Shown one piece after another: positions 8,406 through 14,820 of a stretch of DNA of 33,582 nucleotides. The notes below the pieces were generated by a model that saw nothing but the letters and a program-made list of their open reading frames with translations, had not been told where the DNA came from and ran no database searches. The position numbers and the translations under genes were made by a program. Positions within the stretch are counted from its first letter, which is position 1, and each line of letters begins with the position of its first letter. Source of the stretch: Candidatus Peribacteraceae bacterium (GTDB lineage Bacteria > Patescibacteriota > Gracilibacteria > Peribacterales > Peribacteraceae); NCBI GenBank assembly GCA_028703835.1, contig JAQVMB010000016.1, forward strand, positions 1 through 33,582. The letters are read 5' to 3'.

Positions 8406-10193
8406 ATGGCCACGCGAAAACTCGATCGGGATGAGACTGATTTCATGCGCGACTACATCCAAGAAGGTGTAGATCGGGGGGAAACTAAGAAGCAAATACA
8501 GGAGCGAAGGCGTGAACTTACAACAATTGTTGATTGCACAATTAAACAAGTCGCCGGGGCTGTTGCATGGAAAAACAAAGGAGAAGAGAAACTCGTTCTT
8601 GAGCAGCTCGAATTATCACCGACCCCTGAAGAGCAACAACAACCTCCGTCGCCAGAAACACAAATACAAGCAGCTACAACTTTTCCTTCCTCCTCATCTC
8701 CAGAAGTAGAGATTGTGAAACCTCCAGAACCAGCAGCTTCAGAAGTACCTCCATCAACATGGCAAAATTCCCCCGATGAATCCCCCACTCACATTCGAGT
8801 GCATCCAAAAAGCGGAGCTTGGGCAGACTACGAACACAGTGAAATCAAAGAAACTTGGAGAGCGGTCGAAGCAAAATTTATCGACGAAAATGTTGATGCC
8901 AATCCTGAGAAAAGAGCAAAGATGAGGATAATTTGTACTCCTGGGATCAAATGTTATTTGGAGATGCGTCACATACTGGCAAAAGGTTTTAGGCCGGAAA
9001 ATATCGTAGCAGTCGAAAGAGATGATAAAGCTTGGTCGGATTTTGAAATGAATGCTAAGGCACTTGGGATTCGACCTATATTCGGTGATCTCAGCCAAGT
9101 ACTGAGAACACAAAATGCTCCATTCGATATTGCTCTGCTAGATTTCGTTGGGCAACAATCAATTCCTACTCTTGAAGCCATTAATAGATTGCCTCTTGCG
9201 CAAAGGGCTATCGTAGCAATTACAACGATGGCAAAAAGAGAGAGTGCCCAACTACAGTACTCAATGGCAGGCGTGCATAGAGATAACGACGGCTCATCAG
9301 GCAAAATCTTTTCTGAAGCACTTCGTCAACAGGTTGAGAAGGCGATTGAAACGGGCGATTTCGAGAATGGAAATATAATTGTCGCTGCGGAGCAAGCCCG
9401 AGATGCGTGGAATCAGGAATTGGGAGAGGATGTTTCACATGAAATCAGAGATACAATCTTATGGCACACGATGAGACAAGCTGGATCTCTCTGCACTGAT
9501 CGGTTACTCATGGGTAAATTCCTTACAAATACAAAATTGCCTTTGGCGGAAATGAAAGCCTTAGGAGACAAAGGTCCTAACAAGGGATTAAGTGAAGAAC
9601 AGTGGAGATCTTTAGTATTTGAAGAGGCGATGAAGCATCTAGCCTCATTAACTATTGAGGCCGAAGCAACCTTGTGGCTCCACAGTCCCGTTCGAAAAAA
9701 CTATTCTACTTTACGAAGCCTCGGACTCGCTGCCCTCACTACTGCAAAAATGATTTCTAAGTTGGAGAAGTATCGCTACAAAAGCAAAATTGGGCAAACT
9801 CCAAGTCCTTTCTTTACGAATCTTGCTGTCATAGAAACACCTATTGAGGAATACCGAAAAATGATGAAATCTATTCATTTTGTATTTGAATGTTGCCGAG
9901 CAATTCTTTCAGATGCTGCTGGAAGCTTGCACCAAAGCAAACGGCATTCGTTTGAAGCGGGGCTTGCTGGAGCTTCACCAGAGCAAATATTGATGGGGAG
10001 ATTCACTTCTGACGCTCAAATATTTTTCAGGGACAATGAAAGACGGGTTTCCAGTGTACGACTATTAGATGTTCGGAATGATCTAGCCGCACTCGATGCG
10101 CTTCATTCACGTTATCCCCTGAATGAATATGAGAATCAAAAACAAATCCCAAGAATAGCATTAGAAGATTTAGTGAGTGACAGTGTGGGGTGA
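8406..10193 (+). CDS. Methyltransferase-like Rossmann-fold protein, AT-rich accessory gene
   Basis: 595 aa. The N-terminal ~55 residues are charged and helical and could be an HTH. Residues ~70-125 are a Pro/Gln/Ser-rich linker. From ~172 there is a pattern like a class I SAM-methyltransferase: ICTPGIKCYLE (176-186) at the motif I position, VAVERDD (201-207) with an acidic strand-2 end, GDL (227-229), and DIALLDFVGQ (241-250) at motif IV. Motif I lacks the usual G-x-G-x-G and no NPPY is present, so the substrate, and even catalysis, is uncertain. The C-terminal 300 residues are helical and unrecognised. Base composition is clearly more AT-rich than that of neighbours such as the flavoprotein, suggesting transfer, possibly from a phage. 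Alternatives are a DNA/RNA-modifying accessory enzyme or a defence protein. It is flanked on both sides by the structured repeat. Confidence 0.75.
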   Translation: MATRKLDRDETDFMRDYIQEGVDRGETKKQIQERRRELTTIVDCTIKQVAGAVAWKNKGEEKLVLEQLELSPTPEEQQQPPSPETQIQAATTFPSSSSPEVEIVKPPEPAASEVPPSTWQNSPDESPTHIRVHPKSGAWADYEHSEIKETWRAVEAKFIDENVDANPEKRAKMRIICTPGIKCYLEMRHILAKGFRPENIVAVERDDKAWSDFEMNAKALGIRPIFGDLSQVLRTQNAPFDIALLDFVGQQSIPTLEAINRLPLAQRAIVAITTMAKRESAQLQYSMAGVHRDNDGSSGKIFSEALRQQVEKAIETGDFENGNIIVAAEQARDAWNQELGEDVSHEIRDTILWHTMRQAGSLCTDRLLMGKFLTNTKLPLAEMKALGDKGPNKGLSEEQWRSLVFEEAMKHLASLTIEAEATLWLHSPVRKNYSTLRSLGLAALTTAKMISKLEKYRYKSKIGQTPSPFFTNLAVIETPIEEYRKMMKSIHFVFECCRAILSDAAGSLHQSKRHSFEAGLAGASPEQILMGRFTSDAQIFFRDNERRVSSVRLLDVRNDLAALDALHSRYPLNEYENQKQIPRIALEDLVSDSVG

Positions 10194-10219
10194 GGTTTTA
10201 AGCTAAGGAAGATCCACCT

Positions 10220-10387
10220 GAGTTCTGAAAATAGCCAGGTCGAGCCAGAATTACTCAACCACCACCAAGCCAACCGGGATCCTTCAACTTCCACAGAGGC
10301 CCTGCGTAGCTTCCCCGGAAAAAGGGGAACGTGCAAAAGCATGGCCAATCAACACCTCCATAGCGAAGCACGGTCTTGGGGAGCCAT
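10220..10387 (+). repeat. Dispersed structured repeat, copy 2
   Basis: The left and right conserved blocks are as in copy 1, with a different centre. TGC-GTA-GC (10303-10310) pairs with GC-GAA-GCA (10363-10370), so the GTA/GAA internal loop is kept. The outer helix is weaker (GGCCC against GGTCT). The centre holds its own hairpins: TTCCCC/GGGGAA (10311-10329) and ATGG/CCAT (10341-10361). It lies between the methyltransferase-like gene and the promoter of the membrane-protein gene. Confidence 0.8.
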
Positions 10388-10431
10388 TATTTTTGTGGCT
10401 TAATCAAGCCAAATTCAAAGGGGGGGCAAAC

Positions 10432-10462
10432 TGGACAATCGAACGTTTCTTCTTGATATAAT
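10432..10462 (+). promoter_or_regulatory. Candidate promoter of the membrane-protein gene
   Basis: TGGACA (10432-10437), 19-bp spacer, perfect TATAAT (10457-10462). The ATG at 10468 begins 5 nt after the -10, so the expected start site falls on the start codon itself. The spacer is longer than optimal. The alternative is that the true start codon lies further downstream. Confidence 0.5.
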
Positions 10463-10467
10463 ACGAG

Positions 10468-11286
10468 ATGCCTTCTGAGACTGTGCTCACAGCCCAAAAA
10501 ACATTCCATGAGTATGAGCAATTTCAATGGATCGAACTGTCTGTTAATACTTTGAGTATGATTCCCCAACTCTTCCGGGTTCTGCCGTACGTTTCAGCAG
10601 CGGGAATTGCTGCGTATTTCGTCATACCTTGGCTACGACGATGGCTGACGATCACGAGTTGTTTGTTCTTCCTCCTGCTCGCCATCATACATTTGACACA
10701 CCCCCAAAGCGTCGCATTCACGAAGTTACTCCTCTTCAATATGCTCGCGGTAATCCCCGTAACATTTCTCCGCGTTTTTGGGCCTCTGCCTGTTCTTGCG
10801 TTGAGTGGGAAACCAACACGTATCCAGAGCAGATTGCCAACAGGTACTCCGCGACCTTCATCCATGCTGAGAGGACTCATCCAGGAATCTGGAACAGACA
10901 TGCCGAGGGGCGCCGCAATGGGATTCACTGCGCTTATCGCAACGGCGATACTGATGTTCTTTGTATTGGGAGCCGTGACGGTCGGATGGGGATCCACGGT
11001 TGTATCACTTGCCTTTCTCCTTCCAGTACTCAAACCATCGCAAGCAGAGACCACCGATGCATTCGATGCCATGATGACTATCCCCCTGTTCTTCCTCTCC
11101 TGTTTTCTTGCGCTCGGTGGATTGTGGCTCAACGACACATTCTTCCATGCTTCAGTAGCAGCACAATCAAAGAATTTCCTCTTCATATGGCCAGACTACC
11201 CCGATGCAGACAAGATGTTCTTTGCTGTCTGCAGCTTCGCCATCATGTTTCAGCTCACAAGTCTTTGGAAAACGCTTCGGCGGTGA
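10468..11286 (+). CDS. Unrecognised multi-pass membrane protein
   Basis: 272 aa with about seven hydrophobic segments (approx. 32-50, 60-78, 84-106, 150-172, 174-190, 203-222, 250-266). A polar loop at ~110-148 is rich in Arg, Ser and Pro. I do not recognise a family or catalytic motif. The N-terminal 30 residues are polar and contain no signal peptide. It is a single-gene unit with its own -10 element, between copies 2 and 3 of the structured repeat, so it belongs to the same accessory stretch as the methyltransferase-like gene. The start is uncertain because the -10 is so close; the next in-frame Met is residue 31 (10558). Confidence 0.75.
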   Translation: MPSETVLTAQKTFHEYEQFQWIELSVNTLSMIPQLFRVLPYVSAAGIAAYFVIPWLRRWLTITSCLFFLLLAIIHLTHPQSVAFTKLLLFNMLAVIPVTFLRVFGPLPVLALSGKPTRIQSRLPTGTPRPSSMLRGLIQESGTDMPRGAAMGFTALIATAILMFFVLGAVTVGWGSTVVSLAFLLPVLKPSQAETTDAFDAMMTIPLFFLSCFLALGGLWLNDTFFHASVAAQSKNFLFIWPDYPDADKMFFAVCSFAIMFQLTSLWKTLRR

Positions 11287-11330
11287 AGAAATGAATCTAT
11301 TTCTGCCAAAGTTGTTTCCTCATTTTGAAA

Positions 11331-11350
11331 GTTCGAATCCCGCCTGCCTT
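11331..11350 (+). other. tRNA 3'-end-like sequence, possible attachment-site remnant
   Basis: GTTCGAATCCCGCC (11331-11344) has the form of a tRNA T-loop with the 3' side of its stem, followed by an acceptor-like segment. No matching 5' half of a tRNA exists upstream, and the 5' side of the T-stem (GAAAG) does not pair with CCCGC. A tRNA 3' fragment at the edge of an AT-rich accessory block is what site-specific integration leaves behind, but no integrase is in view. Confidence 0.3.
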
Positions 11351-11375
11351 TCCGTAGCTCCGCGGGAGCGAAGGA
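11351..11375 (+). other. Solo GTA/GAA hairpin of the structured-repeat family
   Basis: TCC (11351-11353) pairs with GGA (11373-11375), then GTA (11354-11356) faces GAA (11370-11372), then GCTCC (11357-11361) pairs with GGAGC (11365-11369) over a GCG loop. The helices differ from those of copies 1-3 but the internal loop is the same, which is covariation support for a folded element. Confidence 0.6.
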
Positions 11376-11389
11376 GGGTCCAGCACGCC

Positions 11390-11505
11390 GAGCCAGAATA
11401 TTTTCACCACCACCAAATCAACCAGGATCCTTCAGCTTCCACCGAGGCCCCGTCGTAGCCCCGCGGAGCGAAACAGAGTGGGGCGAAGAGGGGCCGGGGG
11501 AGCCC
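11390..11505 (+). repeat. Dispersed structured repeat, copy 3 (shorter)
   Basis: It shares GAGCCAGAAT, the CACCACCACCAA tract, GGATCCTTCA and CTTCCACCGAGGCCC with copies 1 and 2, and ends with GGGCCGGGGGAGCC. GGCCCC (11446-11451) pairs with GGGGCC (11490-11495), GTA (11455-11457) faces GAA (11485-11487), and GCCCC (11458-11462) pairs with GGGGC (11480-11484). The 5' GAGTTCTGAAAA block of copies 1 and 2 is absent. It ends 6 bp from the stop codon of the convergent DUF4325 gene. Confidence 0.8.
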
Positions 11506-11510
11506 TGAAT

Positions 11511-12533
11511 TTATTCTTTGTCCACCCTCTCCACCATAAACCTGACCCCCTCATTCATATTGATGGGTTGAATGTCGATGGCGGGATACCGGTGCTTGAA
11601 CACGCGGAATATCTCATCGGCAAAAGCCTGGCCGACCGTGGGGACATGGTCGAAATCGAGAATGACGGACTTGAATTTCTCAAGGCCGGCCAGCACCCTC
11701 CTCGCCTGGGAACGGGAAATATGGATCGTCCCCATCGTGTACAGCTTTACCTGAACCTCCGTCTTGTCAAACCCATACTCCGTCGGGTCCGTCTGGTATT
11801 TCCTGAAGATATCGTTGAGGTGCTTTTCGGAAGCCGCGGCAATGCGGAACGTGACCTTCGTCCCCTTCTTCGCAGGCTTCAATTCTTCCAAAAATATATC
11901 CTCCAAGATGTTATCTATGACCAACCGATGGCGGTGGCTTTCCAGCGTGAACACATCGGCGATTTTTGAGGTGAAGAAAATGCCTTCGCCGGAGTGGGCC
12001 TTGGGCTGCGTGGTCGTCTTCCCCTTGAGGAGATCCTGAATGGCCTCCACCTCCGATCGCAGGCGGCGCTTCCGCATGATGTTCCGGAAAACCCCCACGC
12101 CGAAATCATTGACATGGAATGCCAATGTTTGATCGTTTTTCTCCACATCAATCTGGATGTTTTTCGACCCGGAGTGCTCGATCGCATTATTGAGCATTTC
12201 CGAAAACGCATAGGTGAAGATGCTGCGCAGGTTCTCGCTGAGAGAAAACATGAACGTCGCCTTGGACGCGATATCCTCGAACACTTCGTGCTCTTTCAGG
12301 TTCTTGTTCGAAAGCCTCTTCTCGATCCTCCCTTCCGCCGTATTCCCCAACCCCGGCAGGACGTACACCGTGGCATTCGTTGTGCCGATTTTCACCAGCT
12401 TGCCTGCGGCTACAAGTTCTCTCAGCACCCTGCTCGCGTACTGGCGCGAAACGCCGAACTTCGCGGCGAGTTCACCGGATTTGATTTTCTTGCGCCGAAA
12501 GGCGAACGCGATGATGAGAGCTTTGGCCGGCAT
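11511..12533 (-). CDS. wHTH - HATPase - DUF4325 (STAS-like) regulator
   Basis: 340 aa in three parts. A winged HTH (~5-60, GELAAKFGVSRQYASRVLREL) binds DNA. A GHKL-type ATPase (~95-232) shows the N box SEMLNNAIEHS (111-121), G1 DFGVG (143-147) and G2 GEGI (182-185), in the style of anti-sigma kinases rather than a histidine kinase with a phosphoacceptor His. A C-terminal DUF4325 domain (~262-330) has the STAS-like core SRSQARRVL...SVILDFDHVPTVGQAFADEIF. This three-domain fusion is a known bacterial arrangement, but its signal is not established. By analogy with SpoIIAB/SpoIIAA, ATP binding or phosphorylation may switch DNA binding (inference). Five GTTTACAAT-like repeats lie directly upstream of its start and suggest autoregulation by the wHTH. 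No neighbour is co-transcribed. Confidence 0.9.
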   Translation of the reverse strand: MPAKALIIAFAFRRKKIKSGELAAKFGVSRQYASRVLRELVAAGKLVKIGTTNATVYVLPGLGNTAEGRIEKRLSNKNLKEHEVFEDIASKATFMFSLSENLRSIFTYAFSEMLNNAIEHSGSKNIQIDVEKNDQTLAFHVNDFGVGVFRNIMRKRRLRSEVEAIQDLLKGKTTTQPKAHSGEGIFFTSKIADVFTLESHRHRLVIDNILEDIFLEELKPAKKGTKVTFRIAAASEKHLNDIFRKYQTDPTEYGFDKTEVQVKLYTMGTIHISRSQARRVLAGLEKFKSVILDFDHVPTVGQAFADEIFRVFKHRYPAIDIQPINMNEGVRFMVERVDKE

Positions 12534-12539
12534 GGCTTC

Positions 12540-12613
12540 ATTGTAATCTTTCTGAATGTAATTGTAAACATCATTGTAAACAATAGTTTTTAATTGTAAA
12601 CATGATTGTAAAC
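12540..12613 (-). promoter_or_regulatory. Operator array of the DUF4325 regulator (GTTTACAAT repeats)
   Basis: ATTGTAAAC (GTTTACAAT on the gene's strand) occurs at 12561-12569, 12573-12581, 12593-12601 and 12605-12613, with a near copy, ATTGTAATC, at 12540-12548. Starts are 21, 12, 20 and 12 bp apart, that is about one or two helical turns, so all sites face a similar side of the DNA. They fill the first 80 bp upstream of the start codon, including the expected promoter. This is what an autorepressor array looks like. Confidence 0.72.
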
Positions 12614-12709
12614 TGAGGCAGGAGGGCGATCCGCATCGACGTCTCCGTTATTTCGGTGCGCGCGTGGCGGAATCTCCGGAACCATGTTGCATCCGGACAC
12701 CCCTTCGTT

Positions 12710-13036
12710 CTACCTGAGTTTCACCGCGGTCCCGTAGGCAAGTATCTCCGCTCCTCCGTTCATGATTTGGGATGACGTATAGCGCATGCCGACGACGGCA
12801 TCGGCGCCGAGAGCGCGGGCATTCGCAACCATGCGTTCCGTGGCCTCTTCCCGCGCCCCGGAAAAAGCTTTGACATATCCCTTCACTTCTCCACCCACGA
12901 TGGTCATCAATCCGGCAAGGATATGGCTCCCGATGTGCCGGGTTTGAACGGTATTGCCCTGTACGATCCCCAATACCTCGATAATTTCCCGCCCCGTCAC
13001 GGTCTCCGTGGTCGTGATAAGCACAGGTTTTCCCAT
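12710..13036 (-). CDS. YbjQ/UPF0145 (DUF74) family protein
   Basis: 108 aa, the full usual length of the YbjQ family. Recognisable segments are TTTETVTGREIIEVLGIVQGNTV at the N-terminus and the conserved A-x-x-LGADAVVGMRY block (~75-86) followed by a short beta strand. YbjQ proteins form ring-like oligomers and are sometimes named heavy-metal-binding domain proteins, but their function is not established. No signal peptide or membrane segment, so cytosolic. It is transcribed alone from a -10 just upstream. Confidence 0.93.
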   Translation of the reverse strand: MGKPVLITTTETVTGREIIEVLGIVQGNTVQTRHIGSHILAGLMTIVGGEVKGYVKAFSGAREEATERMVANARALGADAVVGMRYTSSQIMNGGAEILAYGTAVKLR

Positions 13037-13045
13037 ATGGACGGC

Positions 13046-13051
13046 ATTCTA
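13046..13051 (-). promoter_or_regulatory. -10 element of the ybjQ-like gene
   Basis: TAGAAT is read on the minus strand at 13051-13046, with 9 nt to the ATG at 13036. No clear Shine-Dalgarno sequence is possible in that gap (GCCGTCCAT). It is another near-leaderless start. Confidence 0.4.
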
Positions 13052-13085
13052 CCACCTCTTTCCTGCATTGCAGAATATTGCGTTC

Positions 13086-13331
13086 TTATTTCACAATTTT
13101 TTTGAAGAGCACATAGGCGGCGAAGATCAGCAACATCGGTGCGAGGACCCACACCGTGAACAGCGCGTATCCAGCGGCGACGACTCCCTCCATCGGGATG
13201 CAACAGCCGCCGATCGGCGACTCATAGGTCTTGCCTTCAAAGAAGTTGAAAAAGACCGCACTGAAGAAAGGAATGTACAATACAAGCAGTACCGCGAGCT
13301 TCCCCTTCGTCGTCTTCAGAAATGCTGTCAT
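13086..13331 (-). CDS. Small two-helix membrane protein
   Basis: 81 aa with two hydrophobic segments (~10-30 and ~50-75) and a polar loop between them containing a Cys-Cys pair (GGCCIP). It starts basic (KTTKGK) and ends KKIVK, so both termini are probably cytoplasmic. I do not recognise a family. It follows the YozG-type and DUF2975 genes on the same strand with a ~28-nt gap and is probably the last gene of that operon. Its start is preceded by the pyrimidine-rich sequence CCCCCAATCTCTCC, as at many starts here. Confidence 0.7.
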   Translation of the reverse strand: MTAFLKTTKGKLAVLLVLYIPFFSAVFFNFFEGKTYESPIGGCCIPMEGVVAAGYALFTVWVLAPMLLIFAAYVLFKKIVK

Positions 13332-13359
13332 GGAGAGATTGGGGGATGAAGTGAGGCTC

Positions 13360-13563
13360 CTATTTTTTGTATTCCAAAATATCCCCGGGCTGGCAGTCCA
13401 ACGCCTTACAAATCGCCTCCAGTGTGGGGAAGCGGATCGCCTTGGCCTTGCCGTTTTTGAGGATGGAAATATTGGCCATGGTGATGCCCACCTTCTCCGA
13501 GAGTTCAGTGACGCTCATTTTTCGCTTGGCCAGCATGACATCGAGGTTGATGAGAATGGGCAT
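13360..13563 (-). CDS. YozG-like XRE-family HTH regulator
   Basis: 67 aa, one HTH domain: MLAKRKMSVTELSEKVGITMANISILKNGKAKAIRFPTLEAICKALDCQPGDIL. The GDIL ending and small size are typical of the HTH_26/YozG group, which is regularly encoded next to DUF2975 membrane proteins, exactly as here. It starts 9 nt after the DUF2975 stop codon, so the two are translationally close and in one operon. Likely role: repressor of its own operon through the ATTG-N5-CAAT palindromes upstream of the DUF2975 gene (inference). Confidence 0.92.
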   Translation of the reverse strand: MPILINLDVMLAKRKMSVTELSEKVGITMANISILKNGKAKAIRFPTLEAICKALDCQPGDILEYKK

Positions 13564-13572
13564 ACGCGCGGG

Positions 13573-14070
13573 TTAGACGGTTACATCAAGTTCCAATTTC
13601 ATATCGAGGGCGTTGCGGACCAGCTTCTGCAGGACGGCCGCGAACGTCGCGACGACCAGCGGGGCGAATACGATCGCCAACCCCATCGCCCCGAGACCCG
13701 GGGCGTCATCGAGCTCGGCGATGATGAAGAGCATCGGCAGGCCGGTCGCATAGAGAATGCTCATGGCGATCGCGCAGTACTTGATGGTCCTCAATGCCAG
13801 TACGGATGATGCCGAGAAGGCATTGTTCGTATCGATGTAGTGCAGGAGCTTGAAGGCCTGGTACAGCGCGAAGAAAAACGGTAGGGCTGTGGCAAAGAAA
13901 CCGATGAGCGCCGGATAGAGCGCCTGCTTGTATTCCGGCAATTCCCGCAGCGCCATATGCCAAATCTGAGGGAACAAAAACACGCACAGGGCGAGTACCA
14001 CAGCTCCGATGAGAATGATGACCGCTTTCAGGAAGAACGTCGAAGCGCGTTTGACGGGTGCTGTTATCAT
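13573..14070 (-). CDS. DUF2975 family membrane protein
   Basis: 165 aa with four hydrophobic segments (~12-35, 48-72, 95-115, 125-148). Between TM2 and TM3 is the conserved LLHYIDTNNAFSASSVLALRTIK stretch, the signature of DUF2975 (YoaS-like) proteins. The family's function is unknown; the constant pairing with a YozG-type regulator suggests a membrane sensor or partner that controls the regulator. It is first in the operon with the 13360-13563 and 13086-13331 genes. Two palindromes lie 41-78 bp upstream of its start. Confidence 0.9.
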   Translation of the reverse strand: MITAPVKRASTFFLKAVIILIGAVVLALCVFLFPQIWHMALRELPEYKQALYPALIGFFATALPFFFALYQAFKLLHYIDTNNAFSASSVLALRTIKYCAIAMSILYATGLPMLFIIAELDDAPGLGAMGLAIVFAPLVVATFAAVLQKLVRNALDMKLELDVTV

Positions 14071-14110
14071 GCGGAAGCAGGAACGGATATGTCGTGCATG
14101 GAAGCACAGG

Positions 14111-14148
14111 TTTTATTGTATATCAATAAAAATATATTGTTTTTCAAT
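14111..14148 (-). promoter_or_regulatory. Pair of ATTG-N5-CAAT palindromes upstream of the DUF2975/YozG operon
   Basis: A perfect 8-bp inverted repeat TTTTATTG (14111-14118) / CAATAAAA (14124-14131) with a 5-bp spacer is followed by ATTG (14136-14139) / CAAT (14145-14148), also with a 5-bp spacer. The centres are 21 bp apart, two helical turns. Both are likely dimer sites for the YozG-type regulator encoded in the operon. The A/T-rich block probably also carries the -10/-35 elements. Confidence 0.65.
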
Positions 14149-14330
14149 GCAATTGGCTTACAACAGATGATCGACCGGGCTTCGATTGATTCGAACTGCC
14201 TGCACCGCGCCAAACCCTTCATTCCCGTGTAACATCCCCGCCGTTCAAACGTAGATATGGACAAACCATCGGACGACGGCTATCACACGCATGTCGTCCA
14301 AACCCCTCCCCTTTCTTCCACTTTTCCATC

Positions 14331-14714
14331 ATGAAAAAGATCTGCACGTTCGGCCTTCTTCTTGCCATCGCCCTCCTGGCGGCAGGCTTCTTGTGGCGCA
14401 TGGGAGAAGGCACTTCCTCTTCCGTGAAAGAAGCGGTCGCCCAAGCCCTCGGCGAGAAGTACAACCGGCCGGCGGATTCCTACGTCCTCGACACCGATAA
14501 GAACACCGGCTCCTTCGCGAAGGGTTCCGTCCGCGTCGAAGGGGAAGCGGGCGGGGGCCTGTGGTTCGCGTCGAAGACGGCAGACGGATGGGCACTGGCC
14601 TTCGACGGCAACGGCATCATGCCGTGCGACATCGCGGACGGGTACGATTTCCCCCCGTTCATGGTTCCCTCCTGCCTCGATGCGGGGAACGACAACGCGC
14701 TTCGCCAGAGGTGA
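14331..14714 (+). CDS. Small exported protein of unknown function
   Basis: 127 aa. An N-terminal basic-hydrophobic segment (MKKICTFGLLLAIALLAAGF, 1-20) without a clear cleavage site or lipobox could be a signal peptide or an anchor. The rest is soluble: a helical VKEAVAQALGEKYNRP segment, then a strand pattern with TGSFAKGSVRVEG and a C-terminal part with two Cys (CDIADGYDFPPFMVPSC), possibly disulfide-bonded outside the cell. I do not recognise a Pfam family. The start follows the pyrimidine-rich CTTTTCCATC. It is separate from the flavoprotein gene 106 nt downstream, which has its own -10. Confidence 0.75.
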   Translation: MKKICTFGLLLAIALLAAGFLWRMGEGTSSSVKEAVAQALGEKYNRPADSYVLDTDKNTGSFAKGSVRVEGEAGGGLWFASKTADGWALAFDGNGIMPCDIADGYDFPPFMVPSCLDAGNDNALRQR

Positions 14715-14808
14715 GTCGTTTGTTTGATGAAAGATCGAACATGTCCCGCACCTCAATCCTTGCGGGAAACGGACGCAATAATGCCATCATTGTCCGTCGT
14801 TTTCGCTC

Positions 14809-14814
14809 TATACT
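14809..14814 (+). promoter_or_regulatory. -10 element of the flavoprotein gene (leaderless arrangement)
   Basis: TATACT (14809-14814) is followed by six C residues and then the ATG at 14821. The expected transcription start falls on or next to the A of the start codon. No good -35 hexamer is seen at the normal distance. Confidence 0.5.
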
Positions 14815-14820
14815 CCCCCC

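Noticed and set aside
11275..11350. Complete tRNA gene ending at the GTTCGAATC motif
   Set aside because: No D-arm, anticodon arm or acceptor 5' strand can be found upstream and the T-stem does not pair; kept only as a possible att remnant.
8195..11505. CRISPR array or integron attC sites
   Set aside because: Only three copies, kilobases apart, with no short regular spacers; the copies lack paired R'/R'' core sites (no GTTRRRY at the 3' end) and there is no integrase or cas gene.
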